From the NCBI GenBank assembly GCA_029204225.1, contig CM055100.1, positions 12,547,040-12,611,039 on the forward strand: a stretch of DNA of 64,000 nucleotides, read 5' to 3'. This DNA is from Diphasiastrum complanatum (taxonomy: Eukaryota > Streptophyta > Lycopodiopsida > Lycopodiales > Lycopodiaceae). The notes beneath the pieces were generated by a model that saw only the letters and a program-made list of their open reading frames with translations, searched no databases and was not told where the DNA came from. Every line of letters begins with the position of its first letter. Within the stretch, counting starts at the first letter, position 1. Shown piece by piece: positions 22,451 through 34,868 of the stretch. The position numbers and the translations under genes were made by a program.

Positions 22451-22779
22451 ATTCTAATCTGATACCAAAATATTTATAGTCTCTTATCAGATTGATCCAT
22501 CATAGTATTAGTGCTAGATCTTGATATCGGAGTAGTTACTACTATTCCCTTTATCTAAACCGTCACGGTATAGGACTTGTGATCTCTATCAAGGCCTAAT
22601 ACTATCATGATATTAGAGCGAATAGCTCTAATGCTTGATATCTTTCGCGATATCAAATTGATATCATATTCTATAGTTCATATCATCTTTTGTAGTATCA
22701 GAGAATTGATTTCCTATTGTTGGCATCACTACATCTTAGCGTCATCAATACAATTGACAGACTAAGTTCCATATGGAAA

Positions 22780-23520
22780 AGTAAAGTCGGTCTTATCGCA
22801 GACAAGCTGAATGGATCCAATTAAGATGAAGACCTTGCTAATCGCCAACGAGTTGTGGGATGTTGTTGCAGGTATCGAAGTGAAACCTGAAGACGACATA
22901 GAAGACTCAAAGTAAAAATCGAAGAATGGTAAAGCTTTTGCGCTTATCATCCTTAATATATCAGATACGCAGATTGGACACATAGCTAACGTGAAAACTT
23001 CAAAAGAAGTTTGGGACATCCTGAGCTCACTATATGATGTGAGAGACATAACTACCAAGTTACACCTACGAAAGAAATTCTTCACATTCAAGATGTCAAA
23101 TGGTGATTCACTTTAGAGTCACATTAACCAGTTTAAGAATCTCTTGCAATAGATGGCCGTTGTCGGATCAGTCATAGATGATCAAGATGCAATTATGACA
23201 TTGCTTTCAAGCCTGCCCTCTACATATAAGAACTAGTGATGATCATCACGACACACTCAGATTTAACTCTTACCAGAGTTATCACTATGTTGTTGCAAGA
23301 AGATAATCGAAGAAGTCAAGACACTTCATCTACTTTCTCATCTCAGGCTCTATACATCAACAAAGGCTAAAAACGATAGAAGCAGAAAAGCTCCAAGAAG
23401 GATGCAACGAATTAGAAGTCGACTCAAAGTCAAGGACAATCATCACATCCACAGTCAAAGAAGAAAATGTTTTGTAAGTATTGCAAGCGCAATAACCATG
23501 AGATCTAGGATTGCCGAATT
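22780..23520 (+). pseudogene. Element F gag
   Basis: Broken plus-strand gag: MKTLLIANELWDVVAGIE, TSKEVWDILSSLYD, KLHLRKKFFTFKMS and LLSSLPSTYK, then the zinc knuckle CKYCKRNNHE-stop-DC at about 23472-23515, whose cysteines and histidine survive around a stop. Several nonsense changes (TAA at 22914, TAG at 23116) kill it. Confidence 0.8.
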
Positions 23521-23599
23521 CTCAAAGCGAAGAATGCAGCCAAGCAACCTAATAAATAAGCAAATACAGTTACATCATCTCTCTAGGTCGAAGTGGATG

Positions 23600-25140
23600 A
23601 AGACACATTTATGGTCAAAGACCAAAGCGCAGTTTTGGATGATTCTTGATTTTTGGATTCTAGAGCTACTAAATACATGACCAATCAACGTGAGATCTTC
23701 AACTCCTATATGCCTTATAGCACAAAGAAGTATGTTCATCTTGGTGACAATAGCACTCACACTATTGAAGGTGAAGGAACTGTAAGATTGCGATTCCAGC
23801 ATGATCAATTCAAACTATTGTCAAAAGTTTAATATATTCCTAAACTCTCTACAAATCTGTTATCAATAAGTAGAACTACAAATGTAGGTCATAAGGTGGA
23901 GTTTGAATCTTATCAATGCAGAATTATTGATAAGAGTAACAAGACCCTTGCACTCGAAAAGAGGCAGAGATACTTATATAGATTGGCACATTGTTATTCT
24001 GAAACTAGTCAAGCCTTGAAAACCTCTATTTTTGTATCCTTCTAGCAAAGTCGATCTCCCTATCTGTCATAGCTGCACCTTCGAAAAGCAGACTATGATT
24101 CCTTTTAGATCAAGCCATAGGCATGTAGCAAAAGGTCTGTTAAATGTTGTTCATACATATATATGTGGATCTATGCAAACTCCTTTATTACTAGATGCAA
24201 AGTATTTTATTACTTTTATTGATGAATTCTCCAGAAGAACAGCTCTTTATTTCATTAAATAGAAATCAGAGGCTTTCATCAAGTTCAGACAATTCAAAGA
24301 GCATGTAGAAAATCAGACTAGTAAACGAATCAAAGCATTGAGGTCAAATAATGGGCAAGAATATATCTCCACCGAATTCAAGGAGTACTGCCTTAACAAC
24401 GACATTGAGCACAATACATTACCTCCTATTTTTCTCAGTTAAATGGTCTTGCTGAGAGAAAGAACAGAACCTTAGTCAAATCGGCAAAGTGCATGTTATC
24501 ACATGCGACACTTCTGAAGTCCTTCTAGACTGAAGCTGTTTCAACAGCAACCTATATTCAAAACAGATGTCCTACTAAAGGTCTCTGTGACAAAACACCA
24601 TTCGAAGTTTGGATAGATACCAGACTTTCTTTATCAAACTTACAAGTTTTTGGATGTACTGCTTATGCGCAGATTCCTCATGATCTCAGGAAGAAGCTCG
24701 ACTTCTAGAGTATCAGATATATTTCATCAGCTACACTACTTCAGATCAAGCTGATAAGTTGTTCAATCCCATCGAGTCGAAGATATTCACTAGCTGGGAT
24801 ATCATCTTCATCGAAGATCAGTTTATCGACCTCATAGGAAAAGGCAGTGCCCATGTAGCCGACCTGTCAGATTCTCCTAACATATTGAACTTCCTAGTTC
24901 CTTAGTCGACTATTCTCATTGAAGGTCCAAGCTCATCTACTTTTGATGAACAACATATCAATAGTGAATTAGAAGATGATGATGTTGTAGTTCAGCAACT
25001 ACAATATGATGAAAGTGATCAACTTCCTCTATTTTCCAGAAGATCATCGAGAGCTAGCAGACCACCTATTAGGTATATTGACAAGTCTGCAGCCTACCTT
25101 GTTCACGAGCTGACGACTATGGAAGAGGCACTCATTCAGC
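23600..25140 (+). pseudogene. Element F protease and integrase
   Basis: Protease motif at about 23650-23685 reads LDSRATKYMT, where the family has DSGA, so the Gly after the catalytic Asp-Ser is Arg. The pre-integrase LWHxRLGHLNH zinc arm is deleted near 24030. Integrase: HTYICGSM (Asp to Tyr at the first catalytic site), RSNNGQEY (Asp to Asn at the second), NGLAERKNR (Glu kept). FTSWDIIFIEDQFIDL marks the linker. Frames shift repeatedly. Confidence 0.85.
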
Positions 25141-25229
25141 AAATTCCGACCTTTGGAAAGAAGCTATGGATAAAGAGTATTTATCTCTTATCAAGAACCA
25201 AACAAGGATGATTGTCGAATTACCTGCTA

Positions 25230-26570
25230 GCAGAAACATATTTGATAGTAAATGAATTTTCAAAGTCAAGTACAAAGTAGATAGAAGAATCGATAGAAGA
25301 AAAGCCCAACTTGTCGCCAGAGGATTTTCTCAAGTATACAATGTCGATTACACTAAGACTTTCAGTCCAATAGTCAAGCATTCTTCTATTCGACTTTTGC
25401 TATTGTTTGTTGCGGCAGCAGATTTGGAAGTACATCAAATGGATGTACAGACATCATATCTCAATGGAGTTATCAAAGAAGACGTTTACATGGTGCAACC
25501 CAAAGGTTATATTATCGAGGGTAAACACAATCATGTGTGTAAACTCCATAAGGCACTTTATGGCTTGAAGCAATCTGTTCGAGCATGGTTTCAAAGGATC
25601 AATACTTTCCTTATTGATCACGACTACACACCTAGCTCTTTAGATTCCAGTGTTTACTTTGAAGTAGTCCAACAATCTTTTATTAGTATCATTGTATACG
25701 TAGATGATACATTGTTTTCAACAACAGTCTCGATCTGATAAAAGAAACCAAGACAATGCTATATTCTGAATTCGACATGACCGATATGGGCGAAGCTCAT
25801 TTCCGCCTTGGTATTCAAATCCACATAGACAGAAAACAGAAGTTGATATACATTACTCAACAGAGGTACATCTACAATATGTTAGTCAGATATAATCTGG
25901 TTAATTGCAAGTTGGCTCTCTCACCAACGGAACCAGGTCTCAAACTGTCAAAGGACCAGTGTCCTCAAACAATTCAAGAGAAGGAGCAGATGTGTGAGTA
26001 TTCTTACAATTCTATTATAGGATCTCTTATGTACGCCATGATCTGTACCAGGCCAAACATAGCTTTTGCAGTCAGCTCCCTAAGTCAGTATATGGCCAAC
26101 CTTGGTGTGACACATTGGAAGGCTCTTATCATAGTCATGAGATATCTTTGAGTTACTATGGACTTTTGCATTTATTATGGAGCAGTCGACAACGACAAAC
26201 TCAATTTACTCATTGGTTTGACAGATGCAAGTTGGGTGGCAGATGTAGACACTCGTTTCGGATTTACATTCTTCCTCAACAATGGTCCAATTTTCTGGAA
26301 CAGTCGCAAGCAATCTTTGATAGTTCTATCGTCTACAGAGCTAGAGTATATCACAGCCTCTCAAGCTACAAATGAAGCAATTTGGTTAAAAAACTTACTT
26401 TCAGATATCGGTCTGAATTAATATGCTCCGACATCATTATTTTGTGATAATCAAAGTGCCATTGCCTTGTCAGCCAACTCTAGATTTCATTATAGGAGTA
26501 AGCACATTGAACTGAAGTATCACTATGTCAGAAGCAAAGTTCTCAACAAAGAGGTCAGATTGTAGTACTG
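25230..26570 (+). pseudogene. Element F reverse transcriptase and RNase H
   Basis: Three long frames (25397-25738, 25756-26151, 26158-26421) give most of RT and RNase H: MDVQTSYLNG, ALYGLKQSVRAWF, VYVDDTLFS (active site intact), IIGSLMYAMICTRPNIAF, then TDASWVADVD, LSSTELEYI, CDNQSAIALSAN and RSKHIELKYH. Stops at 25737, 26149 and 26419 break it. This is the best preserved part of the element. Confidence 0.88.
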
Positions 26571-26682
26571 TCAAATGCAAGATATGACGGGGATATTTCT
26601 ACTAAAGTATTAAGCTTGGAAGCGCACGAAAAGTTCTATGCAGAACTAAGTTTGAAGGTCAAGGCACTCATGGATTCAGATT

Positions 26683-26691
26683 AAGGGAGAG
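26683..26691 (+). other. Polypurine tract of element F
   Basis: AAGGGAGAG abuts the TG of the 3' LTR. Confidence 0.85.
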
Positions 26692-27759
26692 TGTTGGATT
26701 ATTCTCCTTCCTACTAATGGACTAATCGATTTTTAATCTTCATCCAACTGTTTATCTAGTTCTACGGATTTTTCTGTGTTTTACACAGTCTGCAGAATTA
26801 CAAGTGTTTTTACACGGTCTGTAGAAATACATGGAGTTTGACAACAATGTCATTTTTTTGGCATTTTTTGCTTGTCAAAAATTTTGAGTAAAAATGCAGT
26901 GTCACATTTTTCGCATTTCCAAAGTGCCCTAAAAATAAAGGAAATGAATTTACTGGATACCTTCATATTTTTTGCCCTTCGAGATTTTATCTCACTTCGG
27001 TATTTTTGCTTTTTCCTGATTGCAGTTTACGTTCATTTTTGCAGAGTGATAGTTTCGCTCATTTATGCAGACAAACTGTTTATGGCGATTGACGCCGCTT
27101 ATCAGCAATTAATTTTTGAGAAGGGACTGAGTGAATGCCAGCCAACTGGCAATCGTATTTGACGACTTAATTACTTAGTATAAATCAGCTGTTCATACAT
27201 CTCATTATCATGTTGTGAAATGTGAAGGAGTTGAGTGTTATTACATGATGTTTCCTACGCTCTTATCAAACAGATCGTTCATGACCAGAAAGTATTGTAG
27301 TTAGCTCTCTATAGAGCTTTCAAGGTTGAACTCTCTTGAGCATTCTAGCTCAGTCTTTAGAGTTGCTATTGCACTACTGCTTATTAGCAGAGTTGTTTAT
27401 TTCAGACTTATTTTTTGTTACTCAGAGATAGCTTAGAGTGCGCGGTTTCGATCCACTGTTATTTGCGCTCATTTGCATCTGAGTTGTTTTTTTACTGGAT
27501 TAATCAAACTTCTTATTGCGTTCAATATGTGTCAGAATGTATGCATCTCTAGAATGTTTTGTAACTGATAGAAATTGTCTGAGAACTCAATGCTTTATGT
27601 TTGGCTATGTAATCACTTAGTTTCTAGTGATTTCAAGGTTAGTTACTAAAGATTGAATGTGATTTTTGTCACTATTGTTTTGTTCAATATTGATAGGCGT
27701 AGTCATGCACTTGAAGTAGGAAAAACTTTTTGTTTTACTTTCCAAACCTATTTCCGACA
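26692..27759 (+). repeat. 3' LTR of element F
   Basis: 1,068 bp, TGTTGG...CCGACA. The ORF at 26872-27162 corresponds to 21558-21848 in the other LTR and is non-coding. Length difference from the 5' LTR comes from several small indels. Confidence 0.9.
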
Positions 27760-30060
27760 AGAAGCACACTCTACCTACAACCAATTGACTCTCATGATCA
27801 ATTATGTGGCTTGCATGTATCAAAAGCCACAACAACTAATAAATCATTTAATTGATACTTTGTAGATTGGGTGTTAAGATATATTTAGTGGTAGTGGTAC
27901 AACAAGCACATGTGATATTCAAAAGAGCAAGCATGCTACTGTTGTAAAGCTAAATACTAAATTAGTAAAATTTATTAAAATAAAAATGAAATTCTTCATT
28001 ATTTTGTTCATTGGATTAAGAGAAATAGGCCAAGCTACAAATCATAAAAACAACAATATTCCTTTGTTAATAGAACCACGGCCTCCTGCCAATGACAAAA
28101 TTGGCGACGTGGGAGTCATTGTCATTGTGCAGGACTACAGTTATAAATAGAGCAAGTTGACATACAAAAAACAACATTACCACATTGAGCTACTAATGCT
28201 CCTACAATGGTAGATCCAAATAATATTGGTGACTTGTAAAATAAAATAAAATATATAATTTATTCTTCGTGTCATTGAATTATTTTATTTGATATTTAAT
28301 TTTGTTTACTTTGAAAAATATATATTTATTCTTATTTTTCAATTTTAATAAAATATTTTACAATGAAAAAGTGAGAAACTTGACTAAAAAATATCAAGTC
28401 CTTACTTTTATTCATTTTTGCAAAACAATTACAAAAATAGCACATAATAATGAGAATTTTTTTTTTCAAATAATAAGTGCTCACAATATTTAAATAGCAT
28501 TGACTTTGTAATTTAAACGACATGTCTAGAAAGTTTTTGCAAAAGATAACACAAGTTACAAAATTTTACATATTTTATGTTAAGAATTAGAAGGTTTAAA
28601 ATCTTTAACATTTAATATTAAATTCATAATAGTCATTTTCAAAAATTAAATTTTATATATTTTGTACAATTTTAAATATATTTACTTTTTCAAGTGTTTT
28701 ACAATTTAAAAAAGAAAAACAAATTAAGATTTCAACATTGTAAATATTTATATTTTTTGCTTTGTTACTAACTATGTGTTTAAAAAATTTAAAATTAAAA
28801 TATTAAATATCATAGAATTTTCAATTACTAATGATTTTATTTTCAAAATTTTTTGATTGTAAGTACAAATTTGAGTATAAAAAAATTAACCTAAATTTTT
28901 TTCCTTTGGTCACATTCTCATAATTAATAAAGTACATTTTTTCTTTAATGTAACAACATATACAAGCAACCAATTTTAAATATTGGTATTTTTCTGAAAT
29001 TTTAAAAAATTAGGTCTTTTGTTATTTCTCTATTTTTCAATCACCATCTTTCAATTATATATGTAATACCCTAACCCAATAGATGAGTTTTGCTTATCTC
29101 ATTATTTCTCAGTCCCTACTTTTGAGAACTAAGAGGCACCATAATTGCAACACCAATTGTCCTCACTCAAAAGAAGAGAGAAGCAAGTGGCACCATAATT
29201 CCAAGACCATTTGTCCCTGACATTCAAGAAAAGAGAGAACCTACTCTTATATGACAACACATTTTTAATCTCAACTCTTATACTCCATTTTCCTTTGTAT
29301 GACTCTAATTAATTTAGTTAGAGCCATCATTTTGGATCGATCGTGTTGCTACTAATTAGTTTCGCAAATGATATCTTTTTGTGGCGTTTATGGAATTCCC
29401 ACTATGGACAACTTATGGTTGTGATCCACCTCTCTATTTTTTGTCTTAGCTTGTATGCCTTGGTTACCAACCCCATTTTGATTTTTGATGTCTTCCCTAC
29501 ATTGTGTGCCTATACCAATTATGGTCGTTGTGCTTGATGTGTCATTTTTGTGATCATTACATTCTCAATCTAGTCCTCAAGCTATGAGGCCCATTTTACT
29601 AGTCTCAAAGTACACTTTGTCATTAATTCAAGGCACCCAAAGGTCAACAACATTCATGTAGGCTCAAGGACTATATGCCAACCAAAAATTCAATAAAACC
29701 TTTGTTGTATAATAAACTATGCACCATGTAAGAGACCAAGCCCAATGAGTGTGTGGGTCTAAATCTCCCCTCCCCACTTCTTAGCTTACAACATCCACAA
29801 AATGGTACATCCACATAGGGAATTTGCCTCCTTGAAGTTGCATCTTAATTTCTTGATGCTTAGGTTAAATCTTTACTCCACTCAATCTTTGTTAATGTAA
29901 TTCAAACAAAACATGAAGAGCATCTAATATGTCGTGCATCTACATAATCTTCATTCACAAAGGTACAACATAGAACTATCTAGATTATTACATGTAACTC
30001 TATATTCAACCCCAAATTAGATCCAATGTGAAATAAGCATTTTGATAGACATTGGAATTG
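27760..30060. other. Gene-poor region with a strongly AT-rich core
   Basis: No recognisable coding sequence. Between about 28240 and 29060 the DNA is mostly A and T with many poly-A and poly-T runs, like a matrix-attachment or decayed intergenic region. The 64-codon ORF at 29343-29537 has hydrophobic stretches but no family I know. Confidence 0.5.
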
Positions 30061-30099
30061 TACATAACCAACTCCATACTCTCTCTCATAAATAAACTT

Positions 30100-31118
30100 T
30101 GGGCTCGGGCAGGCCCTGGGGTACAACCCCTGGCTTTATCTTATGCATAAAGCAGTGGGGTTTTTTTTGCTTGGTACTTGTACTTACTCCTTGGCCTTGG
30201 AAAAGCTATTTTATCTCTTGTTATTCGGACTCCGGAGGAAAGGAAGTCCTCAACAGCTTTCTCATTTATTATTGGATAACCTTCATATGTTGAGGTGTTG
30301 ACAGTTGCACATACAGCCGTAACAGCTCTGCAGGCTATGGAGTATGGAATCTGACTGATTCTGACACAAGCAGGCTTACACACCATAACAAGACTACTCT
30401 CCTTAATGCCTATTATTTAGTGCAGAAAGAACAACGGTATGGGAAAGCATCTGTACTGTATCGCATCCAGTCACTCCACTGATAAAGATACAACAACTTC
30501 TCTGCTGCTGATATTTCTTTGGGGACTGCAGCCTGCCACATGCCAAAAAGTACTGGATCGTAACAGTCAAGACATGATCCGGTACTTTCAAGGGCGGCAA
30601 TAACTGCGCTTTCACAATTCAAGGCAAGCTATCCTGCATAGTGATAGTAGTGATTCTATTATACAAAAGTGCTACGGTGGCTAGATAACGTAGCTTATAG
30701 CCATAGATGGACGCTGGAGTTTGAACGTTTGCACTGTGCACATATTCCGGGCTTGGAAGTTCGAGACTCGAGAGTCGAGAGACGGTTTCCCGAGGTCTTT
30801 TGATTTGCCCTGCAGTCTATCAACGGTTCAGAGTTCATAACTTCATGCTCTTCAGAGGGATATGCTAGAGCTAGACTCTCGTTCTGTAATTCCCCAACAC
30901 CCAAAAAGGCCATACTTTCCTCAACTTTCAGATATAACATTTGGTAAAGATCCGGATTCCGGCTACTGCAGTGCAGGCTGTCTCTGAAATGATTAAACCC
31001 TGAAAAGCCCGTGCATTTCTTATTGATCCAAAGCATCTGTGTCCATAAGATGTTATCCAGTGCTTTTCTTGAAGCAAATTTCTGTTTGTAAGCTTTTCAA
31101 GTATACCGCCTCATTTTC
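30100..31118 (-). other. Downstream flank of the transporter gene with unassigned open frames
   Basis: The first part left of 31119 should be the 3' UTR of the transporter. Minus frames 30413-30622 (SAVIAALESTGSCLDCYDP, ISAAEKLLYLYQWSDW) and 30141-30386 (VRISQIPYSIACRAVTAV) look protein-like in composition but match no family I recognise. They could be exons of a neighbour gene or a decayed gene. No AATAAA signal could be assigned with confidence. Confidence 0.3.
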
Positions 31119-34100
31119 TCAGACAAGAGTGATTTTGACTAGTTCCTGTGTCTGCTGGATATCCAACTGAGAAGATTTATGTGTTTGCAGCTCCAGATCT
31201 ATTTTGATGGATTTGTTCAATGCAAGAACATCTGAATCGTAGGTGGCATGGACGCTGTAGAATACATAGAAGCAGACGGCTATTGCAGACCAAATTCCAA
31301 ACCGCACGTATGATTTGCTATCAACCGATCCAAGCAAGAAAACGTTTAAGAATATAGAGGCCGCTGCCAGAAAGGGCATGAACGGGGCTTCCCATTCCTC
31401 ACCTTTATGCACCACCGGAACCCTCAACCAAAACAGGATCGTTAACCCAATTGACATGCCTCCAGAAATCATCAAGCTCCACCAACAATTGAAGTCTGTT
31501 TGCCAACAGGTAACGAAGACAATTGCACTGGCTGAGAAGAGCGCGAGGAAGAGAACGGTAGGCCAAGGGTTTGTAACCCCTGTCACTACATGGCGCCGGA
31601 AGATAAGCGCATTTGCAACCAGGTAGAATACAAAAAGTGTGCCGATGGAAACCAAGTTTAGCAGGACGTTCAGTTCTGTAAAAAGGGCGATGAATGCCGT
31701 ACAGCAACCTGCATCAAACAACGAAGAAAGATCCTTAACTATATTACTTAGAATGAAAGTAAAAAGTTGGCGTGCAGTAGCTTGCTACAAAGTAGAAACA
31801 TAGAAGGCATAGCACCACATCTTTACAATCTCCTAGAAAAGAAAGAATTATGGTTCTTGCTGTAAGAACTGTAATTGATACTGGAAGACGGTTATGGATG
31901 TGCTAAATTAGCCCATCGCTAAAGCAAACTTTGAGCTTTCCTTTTGTCACGCTTCTCAGACTAATACATATTCTGCTGGATATGCGAGTGACAAAGATTC
32001 CAAATTTATTGTTCCAAGCTGCTGAGGAAGACAATTGGTCGGCCATATTCACAACAAAGTGCTCAATTGATGGTGATGCACATTGCAATTAGCCTAGCTA
32101 CACGACATAGGCTAGAAGAGAAGTCAAAGTTCCAGAGTTGTGCTAGAAACGGATGCAAGATGCTTAGTCAGGGTTCCATAAGCTTGTCAAAAGTGTGACG
32201 TTTTCAAGGCAGAGAATGAACATGGAAGACCAGTATCACTTCCAGAAGCTAAAAGACAGAAGACAGAACATTGATCTCAGACCCACCAAGTTTGTCCACC
32301 TTCTAGTAGTAGCTTTGGTGAAGATCTATCAAGTAGCATGCGTAGGAAAATTGGATGCCCAGTTTACGCTTATCTCACTCAACTTGATCAAAGCCTAAAG
32401 GGGGTAAAGTAGTAAATATATCATGATCTCTGATGGATAAACTTCCATGTACGCCATAGTTATCTAGGCAATTTATTTGACAGCAAAACAGCATAACTAA
32501 ATAGCAAAGGTAGAACGTTAGTCAAACTCATAGCTGACCACTTTTTTCCCCCTTGCAAATCACCAATCCATACACTGGAAATTTCACCCATCTGTTTTAC
32601 TCTTATGCAGTTTAGCTAGAGGACAGATTGCAAAACAGCAGTGTTTTGTGACTACAGGCTAGTACAATTTCCATCACCAGACATAGGCAAGCACCTTAAA
32701 CTAATATAACACCAGTGAATCTACTTTATGCTACTATCACAGACCAATTTAACCTCAACACATTCCCGTAGAAAAAATCACTCTAATTACCAAGGAAGAT
32801 TGTGGCATTGATCGGAGTTCCGGTTGTAGCATTAACTTTCGCGAACCAGCAAGGAATTACATTTGCTCTTCCAATAACACACAGATAGCGAGCTTGTCCA
32901 AGCATGGCAACAAGGAGAGAGGTCACAATGCCAAGAGTTGCACCGATGCCAACCATATTAGTTGCCCACTTCCAGCCAGCAACATGCTTGAAAGCCATGG
33001 AAAATGGTGCTTGTGGATCAATCTGCACAAACAAGGGTAAACATTTCCAAATGATAGTTTAAGAAGCTGAATTGTATTGAGTCTCGAGATTAAACAAATG
33101 ACCTGCAGAAAGCTGATGGAGGTGGTATGAATGTAACATGTATTTCAAAACAGACGTCGTTCATACCATGTCATAGGGCAGAAGCATGCAAATTGAAGCA
33201 GCCATCAGACAATAGAGGATGGAGACAATCATAACTGATCCTGAAATTCCAATAGGCATGTTCTTTGCTGGTTCCTGCACCTCCTCTGCCAGTGTAGACA
33301 CTGCATCATAGCCGATGAAGCTGAAGTACACTATAGCTGCTCCATTGAAGACTCCCTTAACTCCATAGGGGAAGAAACCGCCTGGATCCGAAGCGATCCC
33401 TGGTTTCGTCAGATTGCTATTGTTCCCCTTGGTGAATCCAGCAAGAATGATGAAGATGATGAAGGCAAGATGGAAGATTGTCATAATCATGTTGAATATG
33501 GAGCTATCTTTGGTACTGCAAGCCACAACAGTAACGATCAAGTGTTAGCTGCAGCAAACCGTGTAGAACTTCATAATACCAAATCAAAAGAACAACAAGA
33601 AATTACAGTGAGAATTCGCTTCAAATTTGGGAAAATCTAGATTAGAGAGCTAAAATTTAACTAGGATATTCCAGAAAGCATGACAGCTTGCTACCGTAGT
33701 CATGTCCGTACCTCTGCTTACAGACACTGATTTGTCGTCAAAGGTTAGAACAAATCATATGCATATAGGGACTCAATTTTTGGCGGATTCATCTAAGGTC
33801 TATCAACTCTCACAAAAAAGACATAAGCACACAATACACAAGTACTCCATGCATTAGAAGCCAAAAGAAACGAACCACGTGCACCCTTTTGAGATGATCT
33901 TATGCAGCTTAAGTTAGTTTCTGAGTCAAATATTACAAAAGACACAACAAAGACAATAGTAATTCGTCAGCTGACTGGAATACTGTTATACCTATAGCAT
34001 AGAAACAGCGTGAGGATGATGATAATGGCTACTGCTGGAAAGTCGAGCCTGTCATAGCCTGGGCTTAATCCTTGAACCTTCACTCGCCATGCATCGGTAG

Positions 34101-34705
34101 TAACAACACCGAACACCGTCGCCAAATACGAAGTGAAGCTCCTCGCAACAGCGGCGTTAGACAGTACGTATTCCATGATCAAATTTGCTCCAGCCAGATA
34201 GGCAGGAAATTCACCTATTCATTAACAAATTCAAATTAAGCAACTCTGGAACAGTTGGAAGTACACATGATCAGTGGATCGTTATTCACAGAGATAGAAG
34301 AGCTCGGATTAAGTAGTCTGTCTTACCAAAAGTGATTCGAAGATAGCTGAAGGCACCCCCGGCCACAGGCATCTCCACAGCGAACTCGGTGTAGCAGAAT
34401 GCTGAGAGTAATGCCGAGATACCAGCAACGATGTATGAGACAATAACAGATGGTCCTGCATACATTTTAGCAGCGCTGCCAGTGCTCACGAATATGCCTG
34501 CGCCAACCATCCCTCCCACACCCATTGCCACCAAGTCATACCACTGCAACTTTTTTTGCATTTCCGCTCCGGAACGAGCTTTTATTTCTGTGAGCTCCTC
34601 AGAAGGACTCCAAACTGCCCACATCCTCTTGCGCATTCTTATGGGAGTTTTGAGCAGCGCTCGACCGTAAGCTTTGAAGCTGGAGAAGGACTTTGCGTTC
34701 TCCAT
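31119..34705 (-). CDS. Cationic amino acid transporter (CAT family), five exons
   Basis: Exons 34327-34705, 33992-34214, 33167-33515, 32791-33022 and 31119-31708 join in frame to 590 codons plus TAG. All introns are GT-AG (112, 476, 144 and 1,082 bp). The product belongs to the APC-superfamily plant CAT group, multi-pass membrane carriers for basic and other amino acids at the plasma or vacuolar membrane. Seen: GVGGMVGAGIFVSTG (about residues 62-76, first membrane segment), PVAGGAFSYLR, IMEYVLSNAAVARSF, NGAAIVYFSFIGYDAVST, GIVTSLLVAMLGQARYLCVIGR, LVSIGTLFVFYLVANALIFRR, and the CAT C-terminal module (WEAPFMPFLAA to VRFGIWSAIAV). Length matches plant CATs. By memory of the family it is closest to the CAT1/5/6/7/8 cluster; substrate cannot be read from sequence. 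No stop or shift: probably functional. Confidence 0.95.
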
Positions 34706-34744
34706 CGCTGATGAGCGCTAAATTTTGGGAGTGAGAACGTACAA

Positions 34745-34830
34745 TACAGATCCTTCACAGATAACAAGATCAGATTCTGACGATAGGATCGATAGAGATC
34801 CTTAACAGGTAATATGAGTATTTGATTTTG
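34745..34830 (-). repeat. Imperfect direct repeat in the transporter leader
   Basis: GATCCTTCACAGATAAC (from about 34748) and GATCCTTAACAGGTAAT (from about 34797) start two loosely repeated 30-35 bp units about 49 bp apart, between the TATA-like box and the ATG. Confidence 0.5.
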
Positions 34831-34860
34831 AGGCAATCAAAGTGACCTGAAGTTATACCT

Positions 34861-34868
34861 CTTTTATA
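34861..34868 (-). promoter_or_regulatory. TATA-like box of the transporter gene
   Basis: TATAAAAG on the minus strand, about 155 bp upstream of the ATG. An inverted CCAAT (ATTGG on the minus strand) lies near 34871-34876. This implies transcription starting around 34830. An upstream start with a leader intron cannot be excluded. Confidence 0.5.

Larger units (their letters stand above)
21381..27759 (+). mobile_element. Copia element F, full length, old
   Basis: Plus-strand Ty1/copia element of 6,379 bp. LTRs 21381-22438 (1,058 bp) and 26692-27759 (1,068 bp) begin TGTTGGATTATTC and end GACA. They differ by many substitutions and small indels, so it is far older than element B. The flanks share AGAA (21377-21380 and 27760-27763), a 4-bp remnant of the target duplication. 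A degraded primer site and a polypurine tract are in place. The coding region is full of stops and lost catalytic residues. Confidence 0.9.

Noticed and set aside
29343-29537. Hydrophobic 64-codon ORF
   Set aside because: Single short frame in AT-rich DNA, no family resemblance or splice context.
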